64,000 nt of DNA from contig JAWKRB010000010.1 in NCBI GenBank assembly GCA_041389885.1, forward strand, positions 62,001 through 126,000. Reading direction: 5' to 3'. The translations under genes were made by a program, and so were the position numbers. The stretch is from JAWKRB01 sp041389885 (GTDB lineage: Bacteria > Myxococcota_A > Polyangia > Polyangiales > Ga0077539). The notes beneath the pieces were generated by a model, which worked only from the letters and a program-made list of their open reading frames with translations, had not been told where the DNA came from and ran no database searches. Positions 25,965 through 36,988 of the stretch are shown piece by piece; position 1 is the stretch's first letter; the number at the start of each line of letters is the position of its first letter.

Positions 25965-27493
25965 GCTCCGCTCGTCTCCTGGTCACGGCCGTGGCGCTGG
26001 GCGCGCTGGCCGCCCCCGGCGTCGCGTCGGCCCAAGAGGGCGCCTCTCGCTTCGCGCTGCGCGGCGAGGTGGGCGCCGGGCTCGTGGTGAACGACACGCT
26101 CCGCCAGCGGCTCTCGTATGACTCCGCCGTGGTCCAGGTCACCGGGCGCCTGGCCTTCAACGTGGTGAACTGGCTCTCGCTCCAGCTCTCCGTGCACAAC
26201 GGCTTCTACCTCACCTCGCAGACGGGCAGCGCGACCGGGCGCACGCTGGCGTTTCAAGGCGGCCTCCGCGTCGAGCCCGAGCTGGGACGCGTAGGACGCC
26301 TCTGGGTCGACGGCAACGCCGGCCTGGTGCTCACGGGCGACCAGCGGCAGTTCGGATTCGACGCGGGCCTCGGCTTCGAATTCAGGCTCGCGTCGTGGTT
26401 CGGCCTCGGGCCGTACGGGCGCTTTCACTACGTGCAGCACGACGCGGCGGTGAACCTCGCGGCGAACAGCACCGCGCTCACCTTCGGGCTCTCGTTCACC
26501 CTGCGAGTCCCCGAGAGCACTCCGGTCGCGGCCCCCGCCGACCGCGACGGCGACGGCGTGCTCGACCCCGACGACCTCTGCGTCGACGTGCCCCAGGGCG
26601 CGCACCCCGACCCCGCGCGCCGCGGCTGCCCCCTCGGCGATCAGGACGGCGACGGCGTGCTCGACCCCGACGACCAGTGCGTGGGCGTGGCCCAGGGCGA
26701 GCACCCCGACCCCGCCCGCGCCGGCTGCCCGCTCCTCGACGGCGACGGCGACGGGATCTTCGACCGCGATGACGCCTGTCCCGCTGTGGCGCAAGGGCCT
26801 ACGCCCGATCCCGCCCGCGCGGGGTGCCCCGACGGCGACGACGACCGCGACGGCGTGGTCAACACCCTCGACCAGTGCAGGACGGAGCCCGCGGGCTTTC
26901 ACCCCGACCCCGCACGCGCCGGCTGCCCCCTGCCCGACACCGACCACGACTCGGTGCCCAACCCCGTCGACGCCTGCCCGAACCAGCCGGGCGCGCCCAG
27001 CGCCGACCCTCGGCGCAACGGCTGCCCTGGGCTGGTGCTCATCCAGGCCGGGATGATTCGCATCGTGCGCCCGGTGTTCTTCGCGTCGGGCGAAGACACG
27101 ATCCTGGAGACGTCGTTCCCCGTGCTCGAGGCGGTGGGCACGGCGCTGCAGGCGACGGCGGCGATTCGACGCGTGTCGATCCACGGTCACACCGACGACG
27201 TCGGCGACGACAGCGCCAACATGGACCTCTCGAACCGCCGCGCCGCGAGCGTCATGCGCTGGCTCACCGAGCACGGCGTCGAGGCCGGTCGCCTCGAGGC
27301 GCACGGCTTCGGCGAGACCCAGCCCGTGCAGGCCATCGACGGGCTCCGGGGACGCCGGCTGCGCGCCGCGCAGGCGCTCAACCGCCGGGTCGAGTTCCGC
27401 ATCCTCGACCCGCAGATGCCCGAGCCGCCGCCCTCGACGCAGGCCGAGCCGCCCCCCTCACGCCGCCACCGGCGCCACCGCTCCCGCCACTGA
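25949..27493 (+). CDS. OmpA-family protein with thrombospondin type 3-like Ca-binding repeats
   Basis: 514 residues from GTG 25949, chosen because GGAGG lies seven bases upstream; it overlaps the previous gene by 16 bases. A signal peptide ends at VASAQ. Residues 25-190 look like an eight-stranded outer-membrane barrel. Residues 200-355 hold five Asp-rich units (DRDGDGVLDPDDLCVD type) of the thrombospondin type 3 class, likely binding Ca2+. Residues 360-490 are an OmpA C-terminal domain with peptidoglycan motif (VSIHGHTDDVGDD, LSNRRAASVMRWL). It should tie the outer membrane to the cell wall. The Arg/His-rich end (RRHRRHRSRH) is unusual. Confidence 0.9.
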   Translation: MLPRLSSARLLVTAVALGALAAPGVASAQEGASRFALRGEVGAGLVVNDTLRQRLSYDSAVVQVTGRLAFNVVNWLSLQLSVHNGFYLTSQTGSATGRTLAFQGGLRVEPELGRVGRLWVDGNAGLVLTGDQRQFGFDAGLGFEFRLASWFGLGPYGRFHYVQHDAAVNLAANSTALTFGLSFTLRVPESTPVAAPADRDGDGVLDPDDLCVDVPQGAHPDPARRGCPLGDQDGDGVLDPDDQCVGVAQGEHPDPARAGCPLLDGDGDGIFDRDDACPAVAQGPTPDPARAGCPDGDDDRDGVVNTLDQCRTEPAGFHPDPARAGCPLPDTDHDSVPNPVDACPNQPGAPSADPRRNGCPGLVLIQAGMIRIVRPVFFASGEDTILETSFPVLEAVGTALQATAAIRRVSIHGHTDDVGDDSANMDLSNRRAASVMRWLTEHGVEAGRLEAHGFGETQPVQAIDGLRGRRLRAAQALNRRVEFRILDPQMPEPPPSTQAEPPPSRRHRRHRSRH

Positions 27494-27511
27494 CCCCGCC
27501 GCGAAACTCCC

Positions 27512-28396
27512 CTACCGCACCGCGCGCATCGTGAAGCAGAGCTGACGCGAGGCGATGTTCGGCGATGAGATGCGCCACACCGCCGAGCCCGGGCGATCGG
27601 GGAGCTCCAGACGATACGGCGTGACCCCCTTGCGGTTGGCCGCGACGAGCGCGCGCTCCACCGCCGCGCCCTGATCGGGGGTGAACCTCAGGGTGATGTT
27701 CACCGGCGCGCCGCCGGGAAAGTACGCGACGTCGTCGATGCCGAGGGTGCCCACGAGGGCGCGCGAGGCGGGCACGCGCTCGAAGGAGATCACCAGGTCG
27801 CCGTCGGCGTGCGGGTGCGCGTAGACGCAGGGGAAGGGCGCGCCGTCGAAGGTGTGGGGCTCGGCGCGCAGGTGGTTCCACTCGGGGCCCTTGCAGGTCA
27901 GCCGGTTGCCCACGCGGGGGCAGTCGCCCGCGTCGGCGCCGCCCTCACGACGGGCGGCCACGCGGTCGGCGAAGGCCGTGTTGGCGTCGTAGGTCACCCG
28001 CGCGAGGCGCTGCGCGGCGAGGTCCCACACCGCGGCCCGGCCGCCGGGGTCGAGGGAGCGCCCCGGCCCGAAGCGCGCGAAGTACGGCCCCATGCCCCCC
28101 GCGGTCGCCGCGAGCCCGTAGACCCTGCGCACGCCCTGAAGGTCGTCGGTCGGAGGCACGCCCCAGAGCGACGGCAGCGGCGCGAGGGCCTCGAGGGTCT
28201 CGGGCGAGTCTTCGGCCACGAAGACCAGGTCGCGCGGGCCCGCCTCGGCCCGCACCGCGCGCACGAGCTCGCGGCGCGAGTCGGTCTTGCCGCGGGCGCG
28301 CTCGAGCACCTCGGCGCTCACCCCCAGCGCGACCACCGCCGCCGCGAGGGCCACGACGTCCCCCGCGGTCACCCGCCATCGAGAGGGCTCGCTCAC
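27512..28396 (-). CDS. Membrane-anchored hypothetical protein in GT2-asnB operon
   Basis: 294 residues from GTG 28396, which overlaps the stop of asnB (GTGA). One N-terminal membrane segment (VVALAAAVVALGVSAEVLE) is followed by a periplasmic or cytoplasmic domain of no known family with two Cys near 150 (GDCPRVGNRLTCKG). A clear segment is FVAEDSPETLEALAPLPSLWG. Tight coupling to the asparagine synthetase suggests a shared role in glycan or lipid-linked polymer making; that is inference. Confidence 0.7.
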   Translation of the reverse strand: MSEPSRWRVTAGDVVALAAAVVALGVSAEVLERARGKTDSRRELVRAVRAEAGPRDLVFVAEDSPETLEALAPLPSLWGVPPTDDLQGVRRVYGLAATAGGMGPYFARFGPGRSLDPGGRAAVWDLAAQRLARVTYDANTAFADRVAARREGGADAGDCPRVGNRLTCKGPEWNHLRAEPHTFDGAPFPCVYAHPHADGDLVISFERVPASRALVGTLGIDDVAYFPGGAPVNITLRFTPDQGAAVERALVAANRKGVTPYRLELPDRPGSAVWRISSPNIASRQLCFTMRAVR

Positions 28397-30279
28397 GGCG
28401 CCATCAACCACCTTCGCCGCCAGTGCTCCAGCACCAGGAGTGTGTACAACGGCTTGCGGTGATCCGCGCGGCCGTCGAGGTGCTCGTCGATCCACCGCTG
28501 CACCGTGGAGGGCTCGAACCACCCCGACTCCGCCAGCCGCGCCGGGCTCAGCGTGTCGCGCATGAAGTCTCGCAGCGGCCCGCGGAGCCACTGACCCACG
28601 GGGGCGCCGAAGCCCTTCTTCGGCCGCTCGAGGATCTCCCGCGGCACCATCGCGCGCATCGCCTTGCGCATCAGCCACTTGGTGGTCCCACCGCGCACGC
28701 GCTGGGTCTCGGGGAGCGAGAGGCAGAACGACACCACCTCCGTGTCGAGCAGCGGCGCGCGCGCCTCGAGCGACACGCGCATGGTCGCCCGGTCGACCTT
28801 CTGGAGCACGCCTTCGCCCAGGTACACCCGGAGGTAGAACGCCGTCGCCGCGTCGAAATCGCTCGCCGCCCCGTCCCCCGCCGCGCGCGCGGCGTCGAGG
28901 GCGTGAGGAATCCCCTCGCGCAGGGCGGGGCCGAGCAGCGCGGGGAGTTCGCTGGGGTCGACCGACGCGAGCCACCGCGCGTGGCGGAGCGCGCCGCGGT
29001 CACCCAGGCCGTACGACATCTGCCGGAGCTTGAAGCCCGTCGAGAAGTTCTCGCCCGACGGGGGGAAGCGCGACGCGAGCGACGCCATCGCGCGCCCGAG
29101 CCTCGGCGCCGCGGGGAGGCGGAGCTGGTCGACGGAGAAGGTGGGGTACCCCGCGAGGATCTCGTCGCCGCCGTCTCCCCCGAGGGCGACCGTCACCTCC
29201 CGCCGCGCGAGGCGCGCGAGGAGCGTGGTGGGGAGGATGGACGTGTCGGCGTGGGGCTCGTCCATCGCGTCGAGCACCGAGGGCAGCAGGTCGAGCATCG
29301 CGCCCGGCGCGAGGACCTCGACGCGGTGGTCGGTGCCCAGGTGCCGCGCCACGGACTCGGCGTGCGCGCGCTCGTCGAAGCTCGGGTCTTCAAAGCCGAT
29401 GGCGAAGGTCTTGACCCGCGGGTGGTGGCGCACCGCGCAGGCCGCGACGAGCGACGAGTCGAGGCCGCCAGAGAGAAAGATCCCCACGGGCACGTCGGCC
29501 ACCAGACGTCGCGCGACGGCGCGGTCGACGCGGCGCAGGAACTCGTCGGCCAGCGCCTCGGTCGACGCCCGCACGCGGTTGCCGAAGACCGGCCGCTCGT
29601 AGACCTCCACGCGAGGGCCGCGGGCCTCGTCCCAGCGCAGCGCCTCGCCGGGCCCGAGCTTGCGCACGTTCGCGAGGATCGACCGGGGCTGCGGCACGAA
29701 CTCGTGCGTGAGGAACTGCGACACCGCGGCGACGTCGATGGCCCGCTCGGCGCGCACGCGGGGGTGCGCCAGCAGCGCGCGGAGCTCGCTCGCGAAGACC
29801 AGTCCCTCGCGGCCGTCGGGGCCGAGCGCGGCGTAGTACAGGGGCTTCTTGCCGTAGCGGTCACGCCCCAGGAGGAGGGTGCGCGCGCGGGCGTCCCAGT
29901 ACCCGAAGGCGAACATCCCGTGGATGTGCGAGAGCGCGTCTAAGCCCCAGCGCCGCAGGGCGTGGAGCAGCACCTCGGTGTCGCCCGTGGAGCGAAAGCG
30001 CTCCCCCTCGTCGACGAGCCGCGCGCGCACCGCGGCGTAGTCGTAGACCTCGCCGTTGAAGGTGAGCATCGCGCCGTCGTCGGGCGAGCGCATGGGCTGG
30101 GCGGACGCGGGCGAGAGGTCGACGATGGCGAGACGTCGGTGGCCGAAGCCGCAGCCGGGCATGACCTCGACGCCGTCGCCGTCGGGGCCGCGGTGCGCGA
30201 GGGTGTCGGCCATCGCGCGGAGCAGCGCGGGGTCTGGGACCGCTCCCTCGGGGAGCGCGATGCCGACGACGCCGCACAC
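28393..30279 (-). CDS. asnB: Glutamine-hydrolysing asparagine synthase (AsnB family), copy 1
   Basis: 628 residues. N-terminal class II amidotransferase domain starts MCGVVGIALPEG with Cys2 as nucleophile, then RGPDGDGVEV and TFNGEVYDYAAVR. The synthetase domain from about 220 shows the PP-loop SGGLDSSLVAA, ALGGDGGDEILAGY and FYLRVYLGEGVLQKVDRATM. It amidates a carboxylate, aspartate or an aspartate-like unit, using Gln and ATP. Genes of this type near glycosyltransferases often belong to exopolysaccharide loci rather than to asparagine supply. It lies between a GT2 gene (12 bp upstream) and a coupled membrane protein gene. Confidence 0.92.
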   Translation of the reverse strand: MCGVVGIALPEGAVPDPALLRAMADTLAHRGPDGDGVEVMPGCGFGHRRLAIVDLSPASAQPMRSPDDGAMLTFNGEVYDYAAVRARLVDEGERFRSTGDTEVLLHALRRWGLDALSHIHGMFAFGYWDARARTLLLGRDRYGKKPLYYAALGPDGREGLVFASELRALLAHPRVRAERAIDVAAVSQFLTHEFVPQPRSILANVRKLGPGEALRWDEARGPRVEVYERPVFGNRVRASTEALADEFLRRVDRAVARRLVADVPVGIFLSGGLDSSLVAACAVRHHPRVKTFAIGFEDPSFDERAHAESVARHLGTDHRVEVLAPGAMLDLLPSVLDAMDEPHADTSILPTTLLARLARREVTVALGGDGGDEILAGYPTFSVDQLRLPAAPRLGRAMASLASRFPPSGENFSTGFKLRQMSYGLGDRGALRHARWLASVDPSELPALLGPALREGIPHALDAARAAGDGAASDFDAATAFYLRVYLGEGVLQKVDRATMRVSLEARAPLLDTEVVSFCLSLPETQRVRGGTTKWLMRKAMRAMVPREILERPKKGFGAPVGQWLRGPLRDFMRDTLSPARLAESGWFEPSTVQRWIDEHLDGRADHRKPLYTLLVLEHWRRRWLMAP

Positions 30280-30291
30280 GCCGGGACCTCG

Positions 30292-31287
30292 TCAGGGCTC
30301 CGTGGGGGTGAAGTTCACCCGCTCGCCCACGAGGTAGGTCTTCTTGCCCTGGGACTCGTGATAGGTGCGGATCAAGATCTCTCCGAGCAGCCCCATCAGC
30401 AGAAACTGCACGCCCAGGGAGAACAGGAACACCGCGAGGAGCAGCAGGGTCGTGGGCTGGAGCCACACGCCCTCGAGGCCCAGGACGTGCTCCTTGATGA
30501 ACTGCGCGACGAAGACCGCGCCCGAGAGCGAGCCCACGAGGCACAGCGCGAAGGCGGGCTTGCCGAAGAAATAGATCGGCTTGGTCGCGTACCCGCCGAG
30601 GAAGGTCACCGTGAGCAGGTCGAGCAGGACCTTGAACACCCGGTTGAGCCCGTACTTGCTCTGGCCCGCCACGCGGGGGTGGTGCGTGACCACCATCTCG
30701 GTCACCCGCGCGCCGGCCCAGCTCGCGTAGATCGGGATGAAGCGGTGCATCTCGCCGTAGAGCCCGTAGGGCTCGAGCACCCAGCGGCGGTACGCCTTGA
30801 GGGTGCAGCCGTAGTCGTGGATGCGAACGCCCGTGACCCGACCGATGAGCGAGTTCGCGACCATCGAGGGGAGGCGCCGGGTGACGGCCTTGTCCTTGCG
30901 GTCGCGGCGCCAGCCCGAGACCACGTCGAAGCCCCGGTCGAGCTCGGCGAGGAGCCGGGGGATGTCCTTCGGGTCGTTCTGCAGGTCGGCGTCCATCGGC
31001 ACGATGATGGGCGCGCGGCTCTCGTCGATGCCCGCGGCGATGGCGGCGGTCTGGCCGAAGTTTCGGCGAAAGCGCACGACGCGCATCCAGGGGCGCGTGG
31101 CCGCGGCCTCCTTGAGCTGCTCGAAGGAGCCGTCGCGGGAGCCGTCGTCGACCAGCACCACCTCGGCGGGCTGCGGCAGCGCGGTGAGCGCGTCGTCGAG
31201 GGCGGTGAACAGCGCAGGGAGCGACTCGTGCTCGTTGAACACGGGGATCACGAGGCTCACCGCTGGCATGGGCGATGCGGACGACAC
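30292..31287 (-). CDS. Family 2 glycosyltransferase, DPM1/GtrB-like, with C-terminal membrane helices
   Basis: 331 residues. GT-A domain: VSLVIPVFNEHESLPAL, VVLVDDGSRDGS, MDADLQNDP (metal-binding DAD), YGCTLKAYRR. Two membrane helices follow (FALCLVGSLSGAVFVAQFI; LLLLAVFLFSLGVQFLLMG). Such enzymes move a sugar from a nucleotide to polyprenyl phosphate on the inner membrane. GTG 31287 or ATG 31269 can be the start. First gene of a likely operon with asnB; divergent from the NADPH oxidase gene 88 bp away. Confidence 0.92.
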   Translation of the reverse strand: MSSASPMPAVSLVIPVFNEHESLPALFTALDDALTALPQPAEVVLVDDGSRDGSFEQLKEAAATRPWMRVVRFRRNFGQTAAIAAGIDESRAPIIVPMDADLQNDPKDIPRLLAELDRGFDVVSGWRRDRKDKAVTRRLPSMVANSLIGRVTGVRIHDYGCTLKAYRRWVLEPYGLYGEMHRFIPIYASWAGARVTEMVVTHHPRVAGQSKYGLNRVFKVLLDLLTVTFLGGYATKPIYFFGKPAFALCLVGSLSGAVFVAQFIKEHVLGLEGVWLQPTTLLLLAVFLFSLGVQFLLMGLLGEILIRTYHESQGKKTYLVGERVNFTPTEP

Positions 31288-31375
31288 GGCGCGGGCGCTG
31301 ATAGCACAGCCGCAGAGAGAATGGTGCGCCCGAAGGCGTGCTCGGGGGTCGGCGGAGATACAATCGCCGGGAGCT

Positions 31376-33331
31376 ATGGCGGGACACCCTGACGCCGCGG
31401 CGAACCCCGCCCTCGACGCGCTGAGCCGCCTCGACCCCGACGACTCCCTCGACGGCGCGTCCCTGCGGCGCTCGCTGGGGCTCGAGAGCGACTACCTGGC
31501 CGGGCGGATCCTCGCGCAGTTCGACGGCGACGGCGACGGCGTGGTGCGGGTGGGGGAGCTCGCGTGGCGCCTCCACACCCTGCTCGAAGGCCCTCTGCCC
31601 GAGCGCGTTCGCTTCGCCTTCGCCCTGCACGACCACGACGGCGACGGCGCGCTCTCCCGCGACGAGGTCGCCCGCATGGTGCACCTCTCCCTGGCCGAGA
31701 GCGGCCTGCGCCTCCCCGAGCGCACCTGCGAGCGCCTCGTGGGCGCCCTGCTCCGCGCCGCCGATCGTGACCTCGACGGGCGCATCTCCCTCGACGAGTT
31801 CAACGCCGTGGTCGAGTCGCACGGCCCCATGCGCGAGGCCCTCGCCCGGGGCGCGCTGCACCTGCTCGGGCGCTCGCTGGCCCGCGCGCCTGGGTCTGGG
31901 CCCGACCTGCGCGAGCGCCTGCGCCTCGCCTGGCCCACCTGGCTCTTCGTCGGGCTCTACGCCGCGTCGAGCGTCGGGATGTTCGCCGCAGGCGCGCTGA
32001 CCTACCGCGCCCGCGGAGCCAACGGCTACGTGCAGCTCGCCCGCGCCTGCGGCTGGGCCATGGACCTGCAGCTGGGATGGATCCTCGTGCCCGCGCTCCG
32101 CGGGCTCATCACGCGCTTGCGCCGCAGCGTGATCGGCCCGCTGCTGCCCCTCGACGACGCGTGGCGGCTGCACCGCGTCGCGGCGGTCGCGCTGCTGGCG
32201 CTCGCGGCCGTGCACACCCTCGCGCACGTCGGCAACCTGGCCTCCCGCGACGTCTCCGTGCTCGACGCCCTCGCGCTGACCCCGGTGTGGACCGGCGTCG
32301 CCTGGCTCGCGGTCTTCGGCGTGATGCTGTGGTTCGCCCGCGAGGCGGTGCGCCGCTCGGGGCAGTTCGAGCGCTTCGCCCGCTCGCACCTGCTGTACGT
32401 CCCGTGGATCGCGCTGGCCTTCGCGCACGCGCCCGGTCCCCGGCCGTGGCTCGCGCTCCCCGTGGGGCTCTTCGCGCTGGAGCGCTGGCGGCGCGCGCGG
32501 CGTCGCACCTACGCCACGAGCGTCGCGCTGCTCGAACCCATGGCCTCGGGGGTGACCCTGGTGGTGCTCGCGCGGCCCGAGCGCTTTCGCTTTCAAGCCG
32601 GCGAGTACGTGTTTCTCAGGGTGCCCGCGGTGGCCCGGAGCGAGTGGCACCCCTTCACCCTCAGCAGCCACCCCGAGCGCAGCGACCTGCTCACCGCGCA
32701 CGTGCGGAGCCTGGGCAACTGGACCTCGGCCCTGCACGCGATCGCCCTGCGCCGCAAGGAGATGGGAGACGACACGGCGCTGGAGGCCGAGCTCGACGGG
32801 CCCTACGGCGCGCCGGCCTCGGAGGTCTTTCGCGCCGAGGTCGCGGTGCTCGTGGGCGCGGGCATCGGGGTGACGCCCTTCGCGTCGGTGCTGGCGAGCC
32901 TCCTCGCGCGCAGCCTCGGCGAGGGCGAGGGGCTGGGGGTGGTGAAGAAGGTCTATTTCCTCTGGGTCGCGCGCGATCAGTTCGCCTTCGAGTGGTTCGC
33001 CGAGCTGCTCCGGGGCCTTGAGGAGAAGGACGCGCGAGGGCTCTTCGACCTGCGCATGTGGATCACCTCGGCCCGCGCCGACACCGGCGGCTCGACCCTC
33101 GGCGTGGCGCTCGACCTCCTCGCCGCGCGCACCGGCCGCGACCCCATCACGGGTCTGCGCGCCCGCACGCGCTTCGGCGCGCCGGACTGGGACGCGCTCT
33201 TCGACGAGGTCCGCGGGGCGCACCCGCGCGCGCAGGCGGGGGTGTTCTTCTGCGGGCCGCACGCGCTCGCGCCGGTGCTGCGCCGCGCGGCCTCGACCCG
33301 CGGCATGCGCTTTCACGAGGAGCAGTTCTGA
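31376..33331 (+). CDS. NOX5-like NADPH oxidase with three EF-hands
   Basis: 651 residues from ATG 31376. Three canonical EF-hand loops occur at about 50 (DGDGDGVVRVGE), 87 (DHDGDGALSRDE) and 130 (DRDLDGRISLDE), each with D-x-D-x-D-G and a final E. Then a ferric-reductase-like membrane domain (about 180-380) with paired His in LHRVAAVALLALAAVH and SHLLYVPWIALAFAH as likely haem ligands. The cytoplasmic part has an FAD site (WHPFTLSSHPE), a NADPH site (GAGIGVTPFASVL), the FFCGPHALAP motif and a terminal Phe. It should move electrons from NADPH across the membrane to O2 under Ca2+ control; donor choice and regulation are inferred. Confidence 0.88.
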   Translation: MAGHPDAAANPALDALSRLDPDDSLDGASLRRSLGLESDYLAGRILAQFDGDGDGVVRVGELAWRLHTLLEGPLPERVRFAFALHDHDGDGALSRDEVARMVHLSLAESGLRLPERTCERLVGALLRAADRDLDGRISLDEFNAVVESHGPMREALARGALHLLGRSLARAPGSGPDLRERLRLAWPTWLFVGLYAASSVGMFAAGALTYRARGANGYVQLARACGWAMDLQLGWILVPALRGLITRLRRSVIGPLLPLDDAWRLHRVAAVALLALAAVHTLAHVGNLASRDVSVLDALALTPVWTGVAWLAVFGVMLWFAREAVRRSGQFERFARSHLLYVPWIALAFAHAPGPRPWLALPVGLFALERWRRARRRTYATSVALLEPMASGVTLVVLARPERFRFQAGEYVFLRVPAVARSEWHPFTLSSHPERSDLLTAHVRSLGNWTSALHAIALRRKEMGDDTALEAELDGPYGAPASEVFRAEVAVLVGAGIGVTPFASVLASLLARSLGEGEGLGVVKKVYFLWVARDQFAFEWFAELLRGLEEKDARGLFDLRMWITSARADTGGSTLGVALDLLAARTGRDPITGLRARTRFGAPDWDALFDEVRGAHPRAQAGVFFCGPHALAPVLRRAASTRGMRFHEEQF

Positions 33332-33338
33332 CGGTCGG

Positions 33339-33962
33339 TCAGCCCTCGCGCTTCGCCGCCGCGCGGGCCTCGACCTCGAGCTCGTGCCCCTCGCCCGCCG
33401 CCGCGCCCGCCTCGGCCTCGACGCGCACCCGCGCGCCGCCCACGCCCTGCAGCTCCTCGATGCGGCGCTTGAACTCGTGGGCCTTGTCGAGGGTGACGCA
33501 GAGCTTGCGTGTGCCTCCGCGGCCGTCTCTCGCCTCGATCACCAGCGCCAGGCCGCTGCCCCCCGGGGTGCTGTAGGCCCAGTACCCGTCGAGGGAGCGG
33601 CGAATGCCGAAGCCCCCGTAGCGCATCATCGAGTAGGACTCGACGCGCATCGAGACGATGTCGGCGACGGCGACCTTCGGCCCCCAGAGCCCGTACTGGA
33701 TGTGCAGGTGCTCGCGGGTGAGCACCACCCGGAGGTGCGACAGCAGCAGCGTCGCCATCGCGAGGAGGGGCAGCGCGATGAGCGCCGGAAAGGGGTTGCC
33801 CGTGGCGACGCTCGCCCCCAGCTCGACGGCGCCCACCAGGCCCAGGAGCCCGAAGAACCACCCGGGCATGCGCCGACGCTCGTGGATCACCCCGCCGTCG
33901 GCGGACATGTACTTCGCTTCGTAGGCGTCGAGCTGCTGAGGAGGAGGGTCTTCGTCGCTCAC
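33339..33962 (-). CDS. Membrane protein with PH-like domain
   Basis: 207 residues. Two membrane helices lie at about 33-75 (WFFGLLGLVGAVELG; LIALPLLAMATLLLS), followed by a bacterial PH-like sheet (LRVVLTREHLHIQYGLWGPK, VAVADIVSMRVESY) and a Glu/Ala-rich tail. No charge-relay or metal motif. The tail-to-tail gap to the NADPH oxidase is seven bases. Function unknown. Confidence 0.75.
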   Translation of the reverse strand: MSDEDPPPQQLDAYEAKYMSADGGVIHERRRMPGWFFGLLGLVGAVELGASVATGNPFPALIALPLLAMATLLLSHLRVVLTREHLHIQYGLWGPKVAVADIVSMRVESYSMMRYGGFGIRRSLDGYWAYSTPGGSGLALVIEARDGRGGTRKLCVTLDKAHEFKRRIEELQGVGGARVRVEAEAGAAAGEGHELEVEARAAAKREG

Positions 33963-34014
33963 GCGGCGAGAGGATAGTGCCCTTCGCCGCGCGGGACCAC
34001 CGCGGGAGGGGGCC

Positions 34015-36901
<2,887 letters not shown>

Positions 36902-36988
36902 GGCGGTTCCTTCGTGACGCGAGGGCTACACGGTCCGCATAGCACTTCGCGCGCCATTGGATCACCGCGGCCCTCGCGGCCGCCAGAT

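Noticed and set aside
29861..33316. 1151-codon open frame on the minus strand
   Set aside because: Antisense to the NADPH oxidase, GT2 and asnB genes; His/Arg/Glu-rich shadow typical of very high GC, no motifs.
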